Made by a program: the position numbers and the translations under genes
In this document: positions 1-7,516 of the stretch, one piece after another
How the letters are laid out: the number at the start of each line of letters is the position of its first letter
How positions within the stretch are numbered: the first letter of the stretch is position 1
Assembly: GCA_013153955.1 (NCBI GenBank)
Contig: JAADDM010000105.1
Span: 1 to 18,470 of the forward strand
Source of the DNA: Gammaproteobacteria bacterium
Lineage (GTDB): Bacteria; Pseudomonadota; Gammaproteobacteria; Thiomicrospirales; Thiomicrospiraceae
Direction: 5' to 3'
DNA: 18,470 bases
Notes under the pieces: generated by a model
The model's input: only the letters and a program-made list of their open reading frames with translations
Database searches by the model: none
What the model was told of the DNA's origin: nothing

Positions 1-1795
1 AACCTTTGATTTGACCAGCAGCATCGGCCGACTTACCCGCTAACTGACGAACCTCTGCAGCAACCACCGCAAAGCCCCGACCATGCTCTCCCGCTCTAGC
101 CGCTTCTACAGCCGCATTTAAGGCCAGTAAATTCGTCTGAAAGGCAATACCATCGATAATGGAGATAATGTCATTAATCTTCTGACTGGCTTCAGACATT
201 TCAGACATCGAATTCAACGCTTTATCCATCGTCTGAAGCCCTGATGTTAATTGAACTTGTGCCGATTGCGTTTGTGTATTGGCATGGGAGGCATTGCCCG
301 CATTATCTCGTACACTGCTGGTCATCTCCTCCATTGAAGCCGAGGTCTCTTGAAGCGCGGAGGCTTGCTGCTGTATACGCGTGGAAATATCATTATTCCC
401 TGCATCCATATCAGACACGCCTATCATAACGGATTTGGTTATCGCCTCAACCTTTGCCACCATCACAGCCGTATTTTTGACGGAACTATTTAAGGAGTCT
501 TTTAAGACAGCCATTTTGCCTGAATAAACGCCTGTGACAGATTTTGTCAGATCTCCATCACTGATTGATGCTTGTACCAATGACACCTCATCCACAAAAC
601 GCTCTAAATCGCTCAACGTAATATTCAGTGAATCTTTTAAAGGAATAAAGTCTCCGCGTACGCGTGCCTCAGAACGCACACCGAAATCGCCATGTGCCAG
701 ACTGTTTAACGTGCTCGCGATTGATTCAACGTTCTGTTTCATGCGAACAGCTGAACGATCTAGATCATATAACACATCAGAGAACTTACCTTCTAGCGTA
801 ATAGAGTCATTCTTATGCACTTCTAAATTACCCGATCGGAAATTTTTAGCGGTTATTTCCAAAATTTCAACCACGGAACTAATCTGCTCAACGGAGGCAT
901 TAACATCCTGCTTCATCTGTAAAAAATCCCCTTTAAGCTCACAGCGAACTCGAGCATCAAACTGCCCCGCTGCGATCTCTTTTAAGACCTCATTTACACC
1001 GGATATGGCCATGCTAATATCATCCAGCAAGGTGTTAATGGCACATGAAGTCTCAGTCAACTCATCTTGACCATACAAGGGAATACGATAATCCAAACGG
1101 CCAGTCTCTGTAATCTTTCGCATGGTATCGCGAACCGCATGAATGGGCTTTAAAATGCTTAAAGAGACTAAATAACCGACCACCCCAAAAACGATAATGC
1201 TCACAACGAGCCCAATCCATAGATACAGGGAGCCTTCTGCTTGCTCTTTTCTAAGATGTGCAATCGCCGCTTGGTTTTGTGCAATTTCATAAGCTCTAAA
1301 TTCATCTATAATCGCAGCAAAAGCGCTGTATTTAGGTTTAAACTCTTCATGAAGAATCAGCACGGCCTCATCCACAAAGCCTTCGTTAATGGCGACCATA
1401 AAGTCTGAAAAGGAGCGGTTTGCACTTTCGGTATTACGTTTTAAATCTTCATAGATAGCCAGCTCTGCTGGCGCCAGATCTAATCCGTTAATTCGTTCAA
1501 AAATATTAAAGATTGCCAAGCCAGATGATTTTAGCTCGGCATTATATTCACTGAGCTTCTGCTCATAGCCCGCATCGTCTTCACTGAGGAGCCCAAGATT
1601 AAGTAAGGTGATCTCTCGTTCATCAGAGAGGTTTTTAAGTTCATTCATCAAGGACAGCTTTTCACCATTGACATCAACCACCAACGCAATCGTTTGATTG
1701 GTTTGATTGATTAGGTACTGGGTTGCTAAATTGCTGATTAGCAAAAGCGAGAGTGCTGCAGCTATTCCTAGAATCATCTTAAATTTTATGGACAT
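1..1795 (-). CDS. Methyl-accepting chemotaxis protein with a poly-HAMP chain (3' end cut by window edge)
   Basis: The frame is open from ATG 1793-1795 to the window edge, about 598 codons, with no stop; the C-terminus lies outside. GAGGT sits four bases before the ATG. Visible in order: TM1 at about residues 7-22; a helical periplasmic sensor of about 165 residues, resembling a four-helix bundle; TM2 at about 191-212; a HAMP domain from about 213; four more HAMP-like units to about 450; then the methyl-accepting signalling domain. The hairpin tip includes IAFQTNLLALNAAVEAARAG, then EHGRGFAVVAAEVRQLA. By family, it passes ligand-induced signals to CheA/CheW. The ligand cannot be inferred. It follows folA in the same direction after 161 nt, so it may have its own promoter. 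Confidence 0.93.
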   Translation of the reverse strand, partial: MSIKFKMILGIAAALSLLLISNLATQYLINQTNQTIALVVDVNGEKLSLMNELKNLSDEREITLLNLGLLSEDDAGYEQKLSEYNAELKSSGLAIFNIFERINGLDLAPAELAIYEDLKRNTESANRSFSDFMVAINEGFVDEAVLILHEEFKPKYSAFAAIIDEFRAYEIAQNQAAIAHLRKEQAEGSLYLWIGLVVSIIVFGVVGYLVSLSILKPIHAVRDTMRKITETGRLDYRIPLYGQDELTETSCAINTLLDDISMAISGVNEVLKEIAAGQFDARVRCELKGDFLQMKQDVNASVEQISSVVEILEITAKNFRSGNLEVHKNDSITLEGKFSDVLYDLDRSAVRMKQNVESIASTLNSLAHGDFGVRSEARVRGDFIPLKDSLNITLSDLERFVDEVSLVQASISDGDLTKSVTGVYSGKMAVLKDSLNSSVKNTAVMVAKVEAITKSVMIGVSDMDAGNNDISTRIQQQASALQETSASMEEMTSSVRDNAGNASHANTQTQSAQVQLTSGLQTMDKALNSMSEMSEASQKINDIISIIDGIAFQTNLLALNAAVEAARAGEHGRGFAVVAAEVRQLAGKSADAAGQIKG

Positions 1796-1880
1796 GAGTA
1801 CCTCTAAGTTAAATTAACAATCGGTTGACGACTGCTTATAAAGCTCTATTCTAGGCGATTTAGGAGGAGGACTTGATAAG

Positions 1881-1903
1881 AAATAAAACAAGCTAGATTA
1901 GCT
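1881..1903 (-). terminator. Weak possible terminator after folA
   Basis: Read on the minus strand, a 5-bp stem AGCTA/TAGCT with a 3-nt loop is followed by TGTTTTATTT, about 55 nt past the folA stop. The stem is short and A/T-rich, so it may not terminate efficiently. It is the only terminator-like structure I see between folA and the downstream chemoreceptor gene. Confidence 0.25.
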
Positions 1904-1956
1904 AAGTTTATTTAAGAGAAGGCTTATTTACCCTCTCTGCAAGTGAAGGGTTAGAA

Positions 1957-2448
1957 CTACTTATTCCTATCTAGGGTCAAAAAGGTAAAGGCGTACGCAT
2001 GGCGCGCGTCCTTATCATGACGTTCCCGCTCAACTTCACGCCAAGCTAAACCTGCCCAATCAGGAAACAGGGTATCCCCCTCTAACGTAACATCAATTAG
2101 GGTTAGATATAAGCGGTCTGCTTTAGGGAGCATCTGCTTATAAAGCTGCCCGCCTCCCATAATAATGACCTCTTCGGCTGTTTGAAAAGCATCCAGAGCA
2201 TCCTCGATTGAGTTAAACACCTGAACGCCCTCAATCACTAACGCTTTATTACGACTGATGACAACATTCGGTCGATTGGGCAACGGTCGAGATCCGATTG
2301 ATTCAAAGGTTTTACGTCCCATAATGACGGGCTTACCCGTTGTCTTCGCTTTAAAGAATTTAAGATCATCTGGTAGGTGCCAAGGCATATCATTATCCAA
2401 CCCGATAACCCTATCTTTAGACATGGCAGCAATCATGGCAATTTTCAT
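1957..2448 (-). CDS. folA: Dihydrofolate reductase
   Basis: This 163-residue protein has the normal length of chromosomal bacterial DHFR. It reduces dihydrofolate to tetrahydrofolate with NADPH in the cytoplasm, regenerating the cofactor that thymidylate synthase oxidises. The N-terminal segment IAAMSKDRVIG is followed by MPWHLPDDL, where D28 aligns with the catalytic acid (Asp27 of E. coli). The NADPH-binding parts are also clear: GRKTFESIG, then VIIMGGGQLY at about residues 93-102. Its ATG overlaps the thyA stop in an ATGA (2445-2448), so it is probably translated by coupling to thyA. It is the last gene of lgt-thyA-folA. Nothing suggests a transferred, trimethoprim-resistant DHFR type. Confidence 0.97.
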   Translation of the reverse strand: MKIAMIAAMSKDRVIGLDNDMPWHLPDDLKFFKAKTTGKPVIMGRKTFESIGSRPLPNRPNVVISRNKALVIEGVQVFNSIEDALDAFQTAEEVIIMGGGQLYKQMLPKADRLYLTLIDVTLEGDTLFPDWAGLAWREVERERHDKDARHAYAFTFLTLDRNK

Positions 2449-3278
2449 ACGGACACCGTTGCCTTAATATGAGGGTGAGACTCATAGCCTTCAATTTCAA
2501 AATCTTCAAACTGGTAATCAAAAATGCTCTCTGGCTGACGTTTAATCACCAGTTTAGGTAATTTATAAGGCGTTCTTGCCAACTGTGTTTTGGCTTGATC
2601 CAATGTATTATTGTAAAGATGGACATCGCCCCCCGTCCAAATAAAGTCGCCCACTTCCAAGCCTGTTTGTTGCGCAATCATATGCACCAATAACGCATAA
2701 CTGGCGATATTAAAAGGCACGCCTAAGAAGGTATCGGCGCTTCGCTGATAGAGCTGGCATGAGAGCTTGCCATTGGCAACATAGAATTGAAAAAAAGCAT
2801 GACAGGTTGCCAAAGCCATTCGACCTTGCTTTACGTTCTCTTGAGGGCTAATGGATTCATCAGGCAGATCAGCAGGGTTCCAAGCCGTCACAATCATGCG
2901 ACGGCTATTTGGATTATTTCTAAGCGTCTCAATCACTTCTTTAATTTGGTTGATGGTTTCGCCATTAGGCTTCTCCCAAGCCACCCACTGCTTACCATAT
3001 AAAGGCCCTAAGTCACCCGATTCGGTTGCCCAAGCATCCCAAATTTTTACACCATTGTCTTTCAGGTATTGAATATTCGTGTCCCCGGTAAGAAACCACA
3101 GCAGCTCATGAATAATCGAGCGTAAATGTAATTTTTTAGTCGTGACAAGCGGAAACCCTTCTTGTAGGTTAAACCGCATCTGGTATCCAAAAACCGAGCG
3201 TGTACCAGTGCCTGTTCTATCGCCTTTATCTGTCCCCTCTTCCAAAATATGGTTGAGTAACTCTAAATATTGCTTCAT
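2445..3278 (-). CDS. thyA: Thymidylate synthase (ThyA type)
   Basis: The 277-residue protein methylates dUMP to dTMP using methylenetetrahydrofolate and releases dihydrofolate, which the next gene product reduces. Family motifs are complete: DRTGTGT (20-26, with the phosphate-binding Arg), the SRRMIVTAWNP block, the catalytic cysteine at C159 in ATCHAFFQFYV, QRSADTFLGVPFNIASYA, and the C-terminal HPHIKATVSV. It is about 13 residues longer than E. coli ThyA (264). The excess is mainly a short loop (DLPDESISPQENVKQGRM) just before the active-site cysteine, a place where the family varies. The start ATG overlaps the lgt stop as ATGA, and the end overlaps folA in the same way. Confidence 0.98.
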   Translation of the reverse strand: MKQYLELLNHILEEGTDKGDRTGTGTRSVFGYQMRFNLQEGFPLVTTKKLHLRSIIHELLWFLTGDTNIQYLKDNGVKIWDAWATESGDLGPLYGKQWVAWEKPNGETINQIKEVIETLRNNPNSRRMIVTAWNPADLPDESISPQENVKQGRMALATCHAFFQFYVANGKLSCQLYQRSADTFLGVPFNIASYALLVHMIAQQTGLEVGDFIWTGGDVHLYNNTLDQAKTQLARTPYKLPKLVIKRQPESIFDYQFEDFEIEGYESHPHIKATVSV

Positions 3279-4087
3279 TGGATTGCCCCTCGTTTAAGCA
3301 AAGGGAACTTGTTCGCACCCCATAACAATAGCCCCAAGCCGATCATAACCATTGGCAAAGAGAGTAGCTGCCCCATGGTTAACCAGTCCCAAAGTAAATA
3401 CCCTAGCTGAGCGTCTGGCACACGCCAAAACTCAACCATAAATCGGAATGCACCGTAGCCAATGAGAAAGACACCCGCCACACTGCCAGAAGGTCTTGGC
3501 TTACGAGCATAGATGGCGAGAATAATAAAGAGTACAACGCCCTCTAATAATGCTTCTAACAGTTGAGTAGGGTACTTGGTCACAAAGCTTTGCAGCATGG
3601 GATCATAGACGTGCATCCCCAATGGAGAGTCTGTTACTTTACCCCACAACTCTCCATTGATGAAGTTACCAATACGACCCGTCAATAACCCTATCGGAAT
3701 AAGCGGAGAGACAAAGTCTGCAACCTGAAAAAGGGATTGCTTCGTTTTACGGGCAAACAGCAGCATCGCAATGGTCACTCCGATTAAGCCACCATGAAAA
3801 GACATGCCCCCCTGCCAAACTTTAAAAATGGCCGTTGGTTCGTCTATATAGTGCGCAAAATCATAGAAGAGTATATAGCCTAAACGCCCACCTAAAATAA
3901 CGCCCATCGCCACATAGAACAACAAGTCACTGACCATGTCGCCATTCCAAGGTTCTATTTTTCGGGCGCGGTATGTGCCGTATAACCAGCCTCCAAAAAA
4001 GGCAAGGAGGTACATTAAACCGTACCAGTGAATTTGCAAAGGGCCTAACGAAAGTGCAACGGGATCAATTTCAGGGTACTGCCACAT
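3275..4087 (-). CDS. lgt: Phosphatidylglycerol--prolipoprotein diacylglyceryl transferase
   Basis: Lgt transfers diacylglycerol from phosphatidylglycerol to the lipobox cysteine of prolipoproteins in the inner membrane, the first step of lipoprotein maturation. The 270-residue product is strongly hydrophobic with about seven membrane segments. The Lgt signature GRIGNFINGELWG lies at 137-149. The conserved HGG is at H98, and FRFMVEFWR followed by PDAQLG is near the C-terminus. It heads the lgt-thyA-folA operon; lgt-thyA adjacency is also found in other gammaproteobacteria, including E. coli. The ribosome-binding site is poor (GAGACC is the best candidate). The 120-nt leader holds a hairpin at 4152-4185. 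Confidence 0.98.
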   Translation of the reverse strand: MWQYPEIDPVALSLGPLQIHWYGLMYLLAFFGGWLYGTYRARKIEPWNGDMVSDLLFYVAMGVILGGRLGYILFYDFAHYIDEPTAIFKVWQGGMSFHGGLIGVTIAMLLFARKTKQSLFQVADFVSPLIPIGLLTGRIGNFINGELWGKVTDSPLGMHVYDPMLQSFVTKYPTQLLEALLEGVVLFIILAIYARKPRPSGSVAGVFLIGYGAFRFMVEFWRVPDAQLGYLLWDWLTMGQLLSLPMVMIGLGLLLWGANKFPLLKRGAIQ

Positions 4088-4151
4088 AAAGAAGGGGTCT
4101 CATTATTATGTTTGCACACACGCTTGGTTCATGAGTGATACAAACAGGGGC

Positions 4152-4185
4152 TTTAAGAGACCTTTTAAGCTAAAGATCTCTTAAA
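4152..4185 (-). promoter_or_regulatory. Hairpin in the lgt leader region
   Basis: TTTAAGAGA (4152-4160) pairs with TCTCTTAAA (4177-4185). After one mismatch, an inner CTTT/AAAG (4162-4165, 4172-4175) extends the stem. It lies about 65 nt before the lgt ATG and has no T-run after it on either strand, so it is not a normal intrinsic terminator. It could be a leader structure or an operator dyad. I cannot place a convincing promoter, so its role is unknown. Confidence 0.35.
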
Positions 4186-4208
4186 AATAAAATATCCCGA
4201 ATCATACC

Positions 4209-4245
4209 AAAAAAAGCATCAGCCCTGTTAAGAACTGATGCTTTT
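4209..4245 (-). terminator. Intrinsic terminator after the chemoreceptor gene
   Basis: An 11-bp perfect stem AAAAGCATCAG/CTGATGCTTTT (4212-4222 with 4235-4245) encloses a 12-nt loop. On the minus strand it ends in a run of seven T (4215-4209). It lies about 110 nt past the stop of the chemoreceptor ending at 4357 and before lgt, so it separates the two transcription units. Confidence 0.9.
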
Positions 4246-4356
4246 GAATAAAGGACTCTATCAAAGTTTAACGCAAAACTTCCGTAATCCTTTGTCAAGA
4301 CCTCCCAGAGATTCCGCCTGATCATTGGTGATCAGATACTTAAGGAAGGGAACGGG

Positions 4357-6375
4357 TTAAATTTTAAATTGATGCACTAATCGCTCCAGTTTATCCGCAA
4401 TGCCTTGCAAGTCATGCCCTGCCTTTTCTGTATTATTAGCCCCTTCTGCGGCCTGCTCTGTCACCGAATGAATCTCACTAATATTTTGATTAATTTCCTG
4501 AGCCAGCTCACTTTGTGCATGCGCGGCATTCGACATCTGATCGCTCATATGACTAATATCCTCCATTAAAATCACCACAGGTTGTAAAGTTTCCTGCGTT
4601 TCAGAGACTGCATCACAGCTTGATTTAGTGGCATCCTTTCCGGCCTCAACCACTTTCACGGTTGCCATCGTTGCCGTCCGAATCTTATCAATAATATCGC
4701 CAATTTCGATCGTCGCCTCCTGAGTTCGCTGTGCCAACCCCCTCACCTCGTCCGCAACCACGGCAAATCCCCGGCCATGTTCACCAGCTCTCGCCGCTTC
4801 AATCGCTGCATTTAATGCCAATAAATTCGTCTGTTCAGCAATCTCTCTAATCGCATTAACCACAGCCCCAATCGACTCGCTGTCATCTCGAAGCAGACCC
4901 ACAGAACGCGTCATTTCATGCATCCCTTCAGACAGTTTTTTAATTTCTAAAGCCGTATTTTTAACTTTATCTCCACCGTCTTTAATTCTAAGAGCCACTT
5001 GTTGTGTCGCTCGGGTTGTATTTTTAGAGTGGTCATCTACACTTTTCGACTGCTTCGTCATATCTACCATCGAGCCAGACAGTAAGCTGGTTGCAGACAG
5101 CTGTTTTTGGGTCCCAGCTTTCGCAGAGACCGTAATACCTAGGAGTTTATTAGAAGAGACTTCTAGCTCATTTACCGTGGCAGCAACCTCTTTAAGCATA
5201 ATTTGAATTTTAGTCACAAACTCATTGAAATAGCCCGCAAGTTGGCCCATCTCATCCGTGCTGTTTACCGGTAATCTACGCGTTAAATCGCCTTGTCCTT
5301 CTGAAATATCTTTCATCACATCGGATATGTCCTGTATGGGCTTGGCGACATACTCCGTGATACGTCTTGAGACAATCATCCCTGCAACCTGACCAAACAC
5401 GGAAAGAATAATCAGGATAATAATATTGTTTAAACTGGTACTTAATAATGCCTCACTGGTATCCGTCATATCCTGTACGGCATGATGCGAAGCCGTCAAT
5501 AACTGGCTATCAAGCGCCTTAAAAATTGGGGCAATTTCGGACTTCATTAACCAAACATCCATTCTCCACTTTGGCCCTTCATGAATACCTCTAAGCACCA
5601 TAAAATGCTCACGGTACTCCTCATACAGTGCTAGAGCTCGCTCTATCCCCTCCTCCTCTTCAAAGGTCAACTCAATAGCATTCTGACTCGCTATTTTAAC
5701 GGTTAAGGATTCAACTTTATTTAGGTAGCTTTCGGTTAAATCGGCCATTGCTCCACTTCTAAAAGCCACATAGCCTCGTAAACTGCTCAACACATTTAAC
5801 CATGATTTTTGTAAAGACAACACATCCTCAACCATGATGCGTCGGTCTTCTGACAACTCCTCCATCTCAGAGTTCACCATCATAGAAAGGGTTTGTTGCA
5901 TATCAGATGCAATCCCCGCCATATTTTTGGTGACATACTCAAAAGCGGGATATTTTAAGCCTCGCGCAGATTGTAAATCCGCAATTTTGGTCACCAAAGG
6001 CGGAAGCAATCGAAGATTCTGATTGATCTCTTCAAAAATAGGCGTTAAAGAGGAGTCCTCTGCATGAAAGGCTTTGCTGTGCTCAAGCTTATCTCTTACT
6101 TTATCCATTCCTTCATGATAATGCGCGATTAACTCTGCATCATTCGTCAGCATATACATGCTGAGTGCATTCATACTTTTTTCAAGTAAAAAAGCCATCT
6201 CTGTCGCTTGCACAGCCACCGGCTGCTTCTCTTCAACCATCTCACGTACATCAGCGCGCAACAAGGCTAAATTAACGGCCGCTTGAATGGTAATAATCGC
6301 TAAAACAAGCCAAATGACGCCGAACCCGAACCGTATTTTCTGTTTAATGGAGAGTTTATCTAGGAATGATTTCAT
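4357..6375 (-). CDS. Methyl-accepting chemotaxis protein with a large helical periplasmic sensor
   Basis: A 672-residue transmembrane chemoreceptor. TM1 is at about 16-36. The periplasmic region of about 275 residues is all-helical and long, compatible with a helical bimodular-type sensor, though this is not proven. TM2 is at about 312-334 and HAMP at about 334-390 (AKPIQDISDVMKDISEGQGD). The signalling domain follows, with the tip IREIAEQTNLLALNAAIEAA and then EHGRGFAVVADEVRGLAQRT at about 515-550. It ends in HQFKI without the NWETF-type peptide that recruits CheR/CheB. The ATG at 6375 has no clear Shine-Dalgarno. A sigma-54-like promoter at 6412-6427 and the strong terminator at 4209-4245 suggest a monocistronic unit. 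The ligand is unknown. Confidence 0.95.
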   Translation of the reverse strand: MKSFLDKLSIKQKIRFGFGVIWLVLAIITIQAAVNLALLRADVREMVEEKQPVAVQATEMAFLLEKSMNALSMYMLTNDAELIAHYHEGMDKVRDKLEHSKAFHAEDSSLTPIFEEINQNLRLLPPLVTKIADLQSARGLKYPAFEYVTKNMAGIASDMQQTLSMMVNSEMEELSEDRRIMVEDVLSLQKSWLNVLSSLRGYVAFRSGAMADLTESYLNKVESLTVKIASQNAIELTFEEEEGIERALALYEEYREHFMVLRGIHEGPKWRMDVWLMKSEIAPIFKALDSQLLTASHHAVQDMTDTSEALLSTSLNNIIILIILSVFGQVAGMIVSRRITEYVAKPIQDISDVMKDISEGQGDLTRRLPVNSTDEMGQLAGYFNEFVTKIQIMLKEVAATVNELEVSSNKLLGITVSAKAGTQKQLSATSLLSGSMVDMTKQSKSVDDHSKNTTRATQQVALRIKDGGDKVKNTALEIKKLSEGMHEMTRSVGLLRDDSESIGAVVNAIREIAEQTNLLALNAAIEAARAGEHGRGFAVVADEVRGLAQRTQEATIEIGDIIDKIRTATMATVKVVEAGKDATKSSCDAVSETQETLQPVVILMEDISHMSDQMSNAAHAQSELAQEINQNISEIHSVTEQAAEGANNTEKAGHDLQGIADKLERLVHQFKI

Positions 6376-6411
6376 AAGTATGTGCTATTTTTTTGACAGT
6401 TAACAGCTCAA

Positions 6412-6427
6412 AGCAATATAAATGCCA
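6412..6427 (-). promoter_or_regulatory. Sigma-54-like promoter upstream of the chemoreceptor gene
   Basis: The minus strand reads TGGCATTTATATTGCT, matching TGGCA-N6-TTGCT with exactly 10 nt between the invariant GG (-24) and GC (-12). Transcription would start near 6401, giving a leader of about 26 nt to the ATG at 6375. This is a motif match only; no activator site was identified. Confidence 0.55.
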
Positions 6428-6539
6428 CATCAAAACATTCACAATTTTATGGGGTTTTATGGAAGGGATTAAGATAAATAGAGAGAGGAAATAAAGGGGA
6501 AGCTGAGCAAATGAGAACAAAATAATACACATTAAGTAT

Positions 6540-6563
6540 CTTCAGAAACGGCCGTTTCTGAAG
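6540..6563. repeat. 24-bp perfect palindrome between SDR gene and chemoreceptor gene
   Basis: CTTCAGAAACGG at 6540-6551 is followed immediately by its exact reverse complement. It lies about 90 nt past the SDR stop and 165 nt upstream of the chemoreceptor ATG. No T-run follows on either strand, so it is not a standard intrinsic terminator. As DNA it could bind a dimeric regulator; as RNA it would fold into a tight hairpin ending the upstream transcript. Confidence 0.8.
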
Positions 6564-6567
6564 GCGG

Positions 6568-6596
6568 CTTGGCAAGGGGCAACCCCATAAACCAAG
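6568..6596 (-). other. Nested hairpin in the 3' region of the SDR gene
   Basis: An outer CTTGG/CCAAG (6568-6572, 6592-6596) encloses GGGG/CCCC (6576-6579, 6583-6586) with a 3-nt loop. It sits five bases from the 24-bp palindrome, so the end of the upstream transcript would carry two hairpins in a row. Function is unknown; mRNA 3'-end protection or termination is possible. Confidence 0.4.
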
Positions 6597-6651
6597 TCGA
6601 ATGAATGACCATCAAGAAAAACCTTAGACTTAAGCGATTACTGGCTAAGAG

Positions 6652-7440
6652 CTATCTATTTGGGTAATTACCACGCGCAATCAAGCCCCCGTCCAACGTC
6701 AAAACACTGCCTGTCATCCAAGCCGTTGCATCAGACAGAAGATAGGCTGTCGCCTCGCCCATCTCTTCCGTTGTGCCATACCGCCCGGCTGGAATACGCT
6801 CATGCCATTTTTGAGCCATCGAAGGCTCGTTCAAAATTGTATCTGTACGTTCAACAGGTACAACACCCGGTGCCAATACGTTAACTCGAATTTGGTATTG
6901 TCCCCACTCAACTGCCTGCACTTTACTCACCGCATCCAGTCCCGCTTTAGAGGCGGCATAGGCCGAGAACCATTCACAAGTTGCTTGCCCATGAATGCTG
7001 CTGTTATTGACGATTGCCCCAGGCTGCTTGGCTGTGATGCACTTCTCTGCAAAGGCTGTTGACAACAAATAAGGCGCATGTAAATTGATTTTAAGCGTCT
7101 GCATAAATGCCTCGCCTGCGGCATCCTTGCGAGCAGTGACCTTAGAAACGACCCCTGCGTTATTCACCAAGCCATCCAAACCTTCGTAAATTGACCAGGC
7201 CTGGTTAAAAAATTCGCTTAAAGTATCAAGTTCAGAAAAATCACATCGGATGATTTCAACCTCTACCTCTGAACGAATAGACTTCACGGCTTCTACGGTT
7301 GCTTTAATCCCCACTTCATTACGATTGTAATGCAACACTAACCGACACCCTTCTCGAGCCAATACGCGCGCCATACCTGCACCAATCCCACTGGAAGCAC
7401 CCGTAATTAAGATTCGTTTATCTTTTAATCCCATCATCAT
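6652..7440 (-). CDS. Short-chain dehydrogenase/reductase, substrate unknown
   Basis: A 262-residue classical SDR oxidoreductase with a complete active site. The cofactor motif TGASSGIG is at 13-20 and NNAG at 93-96. The catalytic tetrad is N119, S148 (in NNSSIHG), Y161 and K165 (YAASK). The end, MTGSVLTLDGG, is typical of FabG or glucose-dehydrogenase-like members. The glycine motif lacks the Arg of pteridine reductases (TGxxxRxG), so a FolM role is unlikely despite folA and thyA nearby. The start has three consecutive ATGs (7440-7432) with only a weak GGTAG upstream; the exact start is uncertain by two residues. It follows murG after 76 nt, where most dcw clusters continue with murC. A CCAGGCCTGG palindrome lies in the coding sequence at Q80-W82. 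Confidence 0.93.
   Translation of the reverse strand: MMMGLKDKRILITGASSGIGAGMARVLAREGCRLVLHYNRNEVGIKATVEAVKSIRSEVEVEIIRCDFSELDTLSEFFNQAWSIYEGLDGLVNNAGVVSKVTARKDAAGEAFMQTLKINLHAPYLLSTAFAEKCITAKQPGAIVNNSSIHGQATCEWFSAYAASKAGLDAVSKVQAVEWGQYQIRVNVLAPGVVPVERTDTILNEPSMAQKWHERIPAGRYGTTEEMGEATAYLLSDATAWMTGSVLTLDGGLIARGNYPNR
7194..7205. repeat. Palindrome ACCAGGCCTGGT, copy in the SDR gene
   Basis: A perfect 12-bp palindrome of the dispersed family centred on CCAGGCCTGG. It is in the coding sequence, read as part of the NQAWS residues. Confidence 0.8.
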
Positions 7441-7516
7441 TTATCTACCGTTTGGTTGAGCATTACCTGCTCATACTGGTTTATTCAGAGCCTTATTTAA
7501 GGTCACCAAGCTAAGG

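Noticed and set aside
534..1070. Long plus-strand open frame of 178 codons
   Set aside because: It lies antisense to the chemoreceptor coding sequence, which has clear HAMP and signalling motifs; the plus-strand product has no recognisable features.
1796..1880. Sigma-28-like promoter (TAAA ... TTTATAAG) before the first chemoreceptor
   Set aside because: Only about half of the -10 element matches and the GCCGATAA core is absent.
4318..4335. CTGATCA-TTGG-TGATCAG hairpin after the chemoreceptor gene
   Set aside because: A 7-bp stem without a T-run, close to a much stronger terminator at 4209-4245; likely incidental.
6652..7440. SDR as a pteridine reductase (FolM/PTR1)
   Set aside because: The cofactor motif is TGASSGIG, without the Arg of TGxxxRxG, and it is not in the folA transcription unit.
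7457..7471. GAGCA/TGCTC hairpin between murG and the SDR gene
   Set aside because: Only 5 bp with no T-run; too weak to call a terminator.
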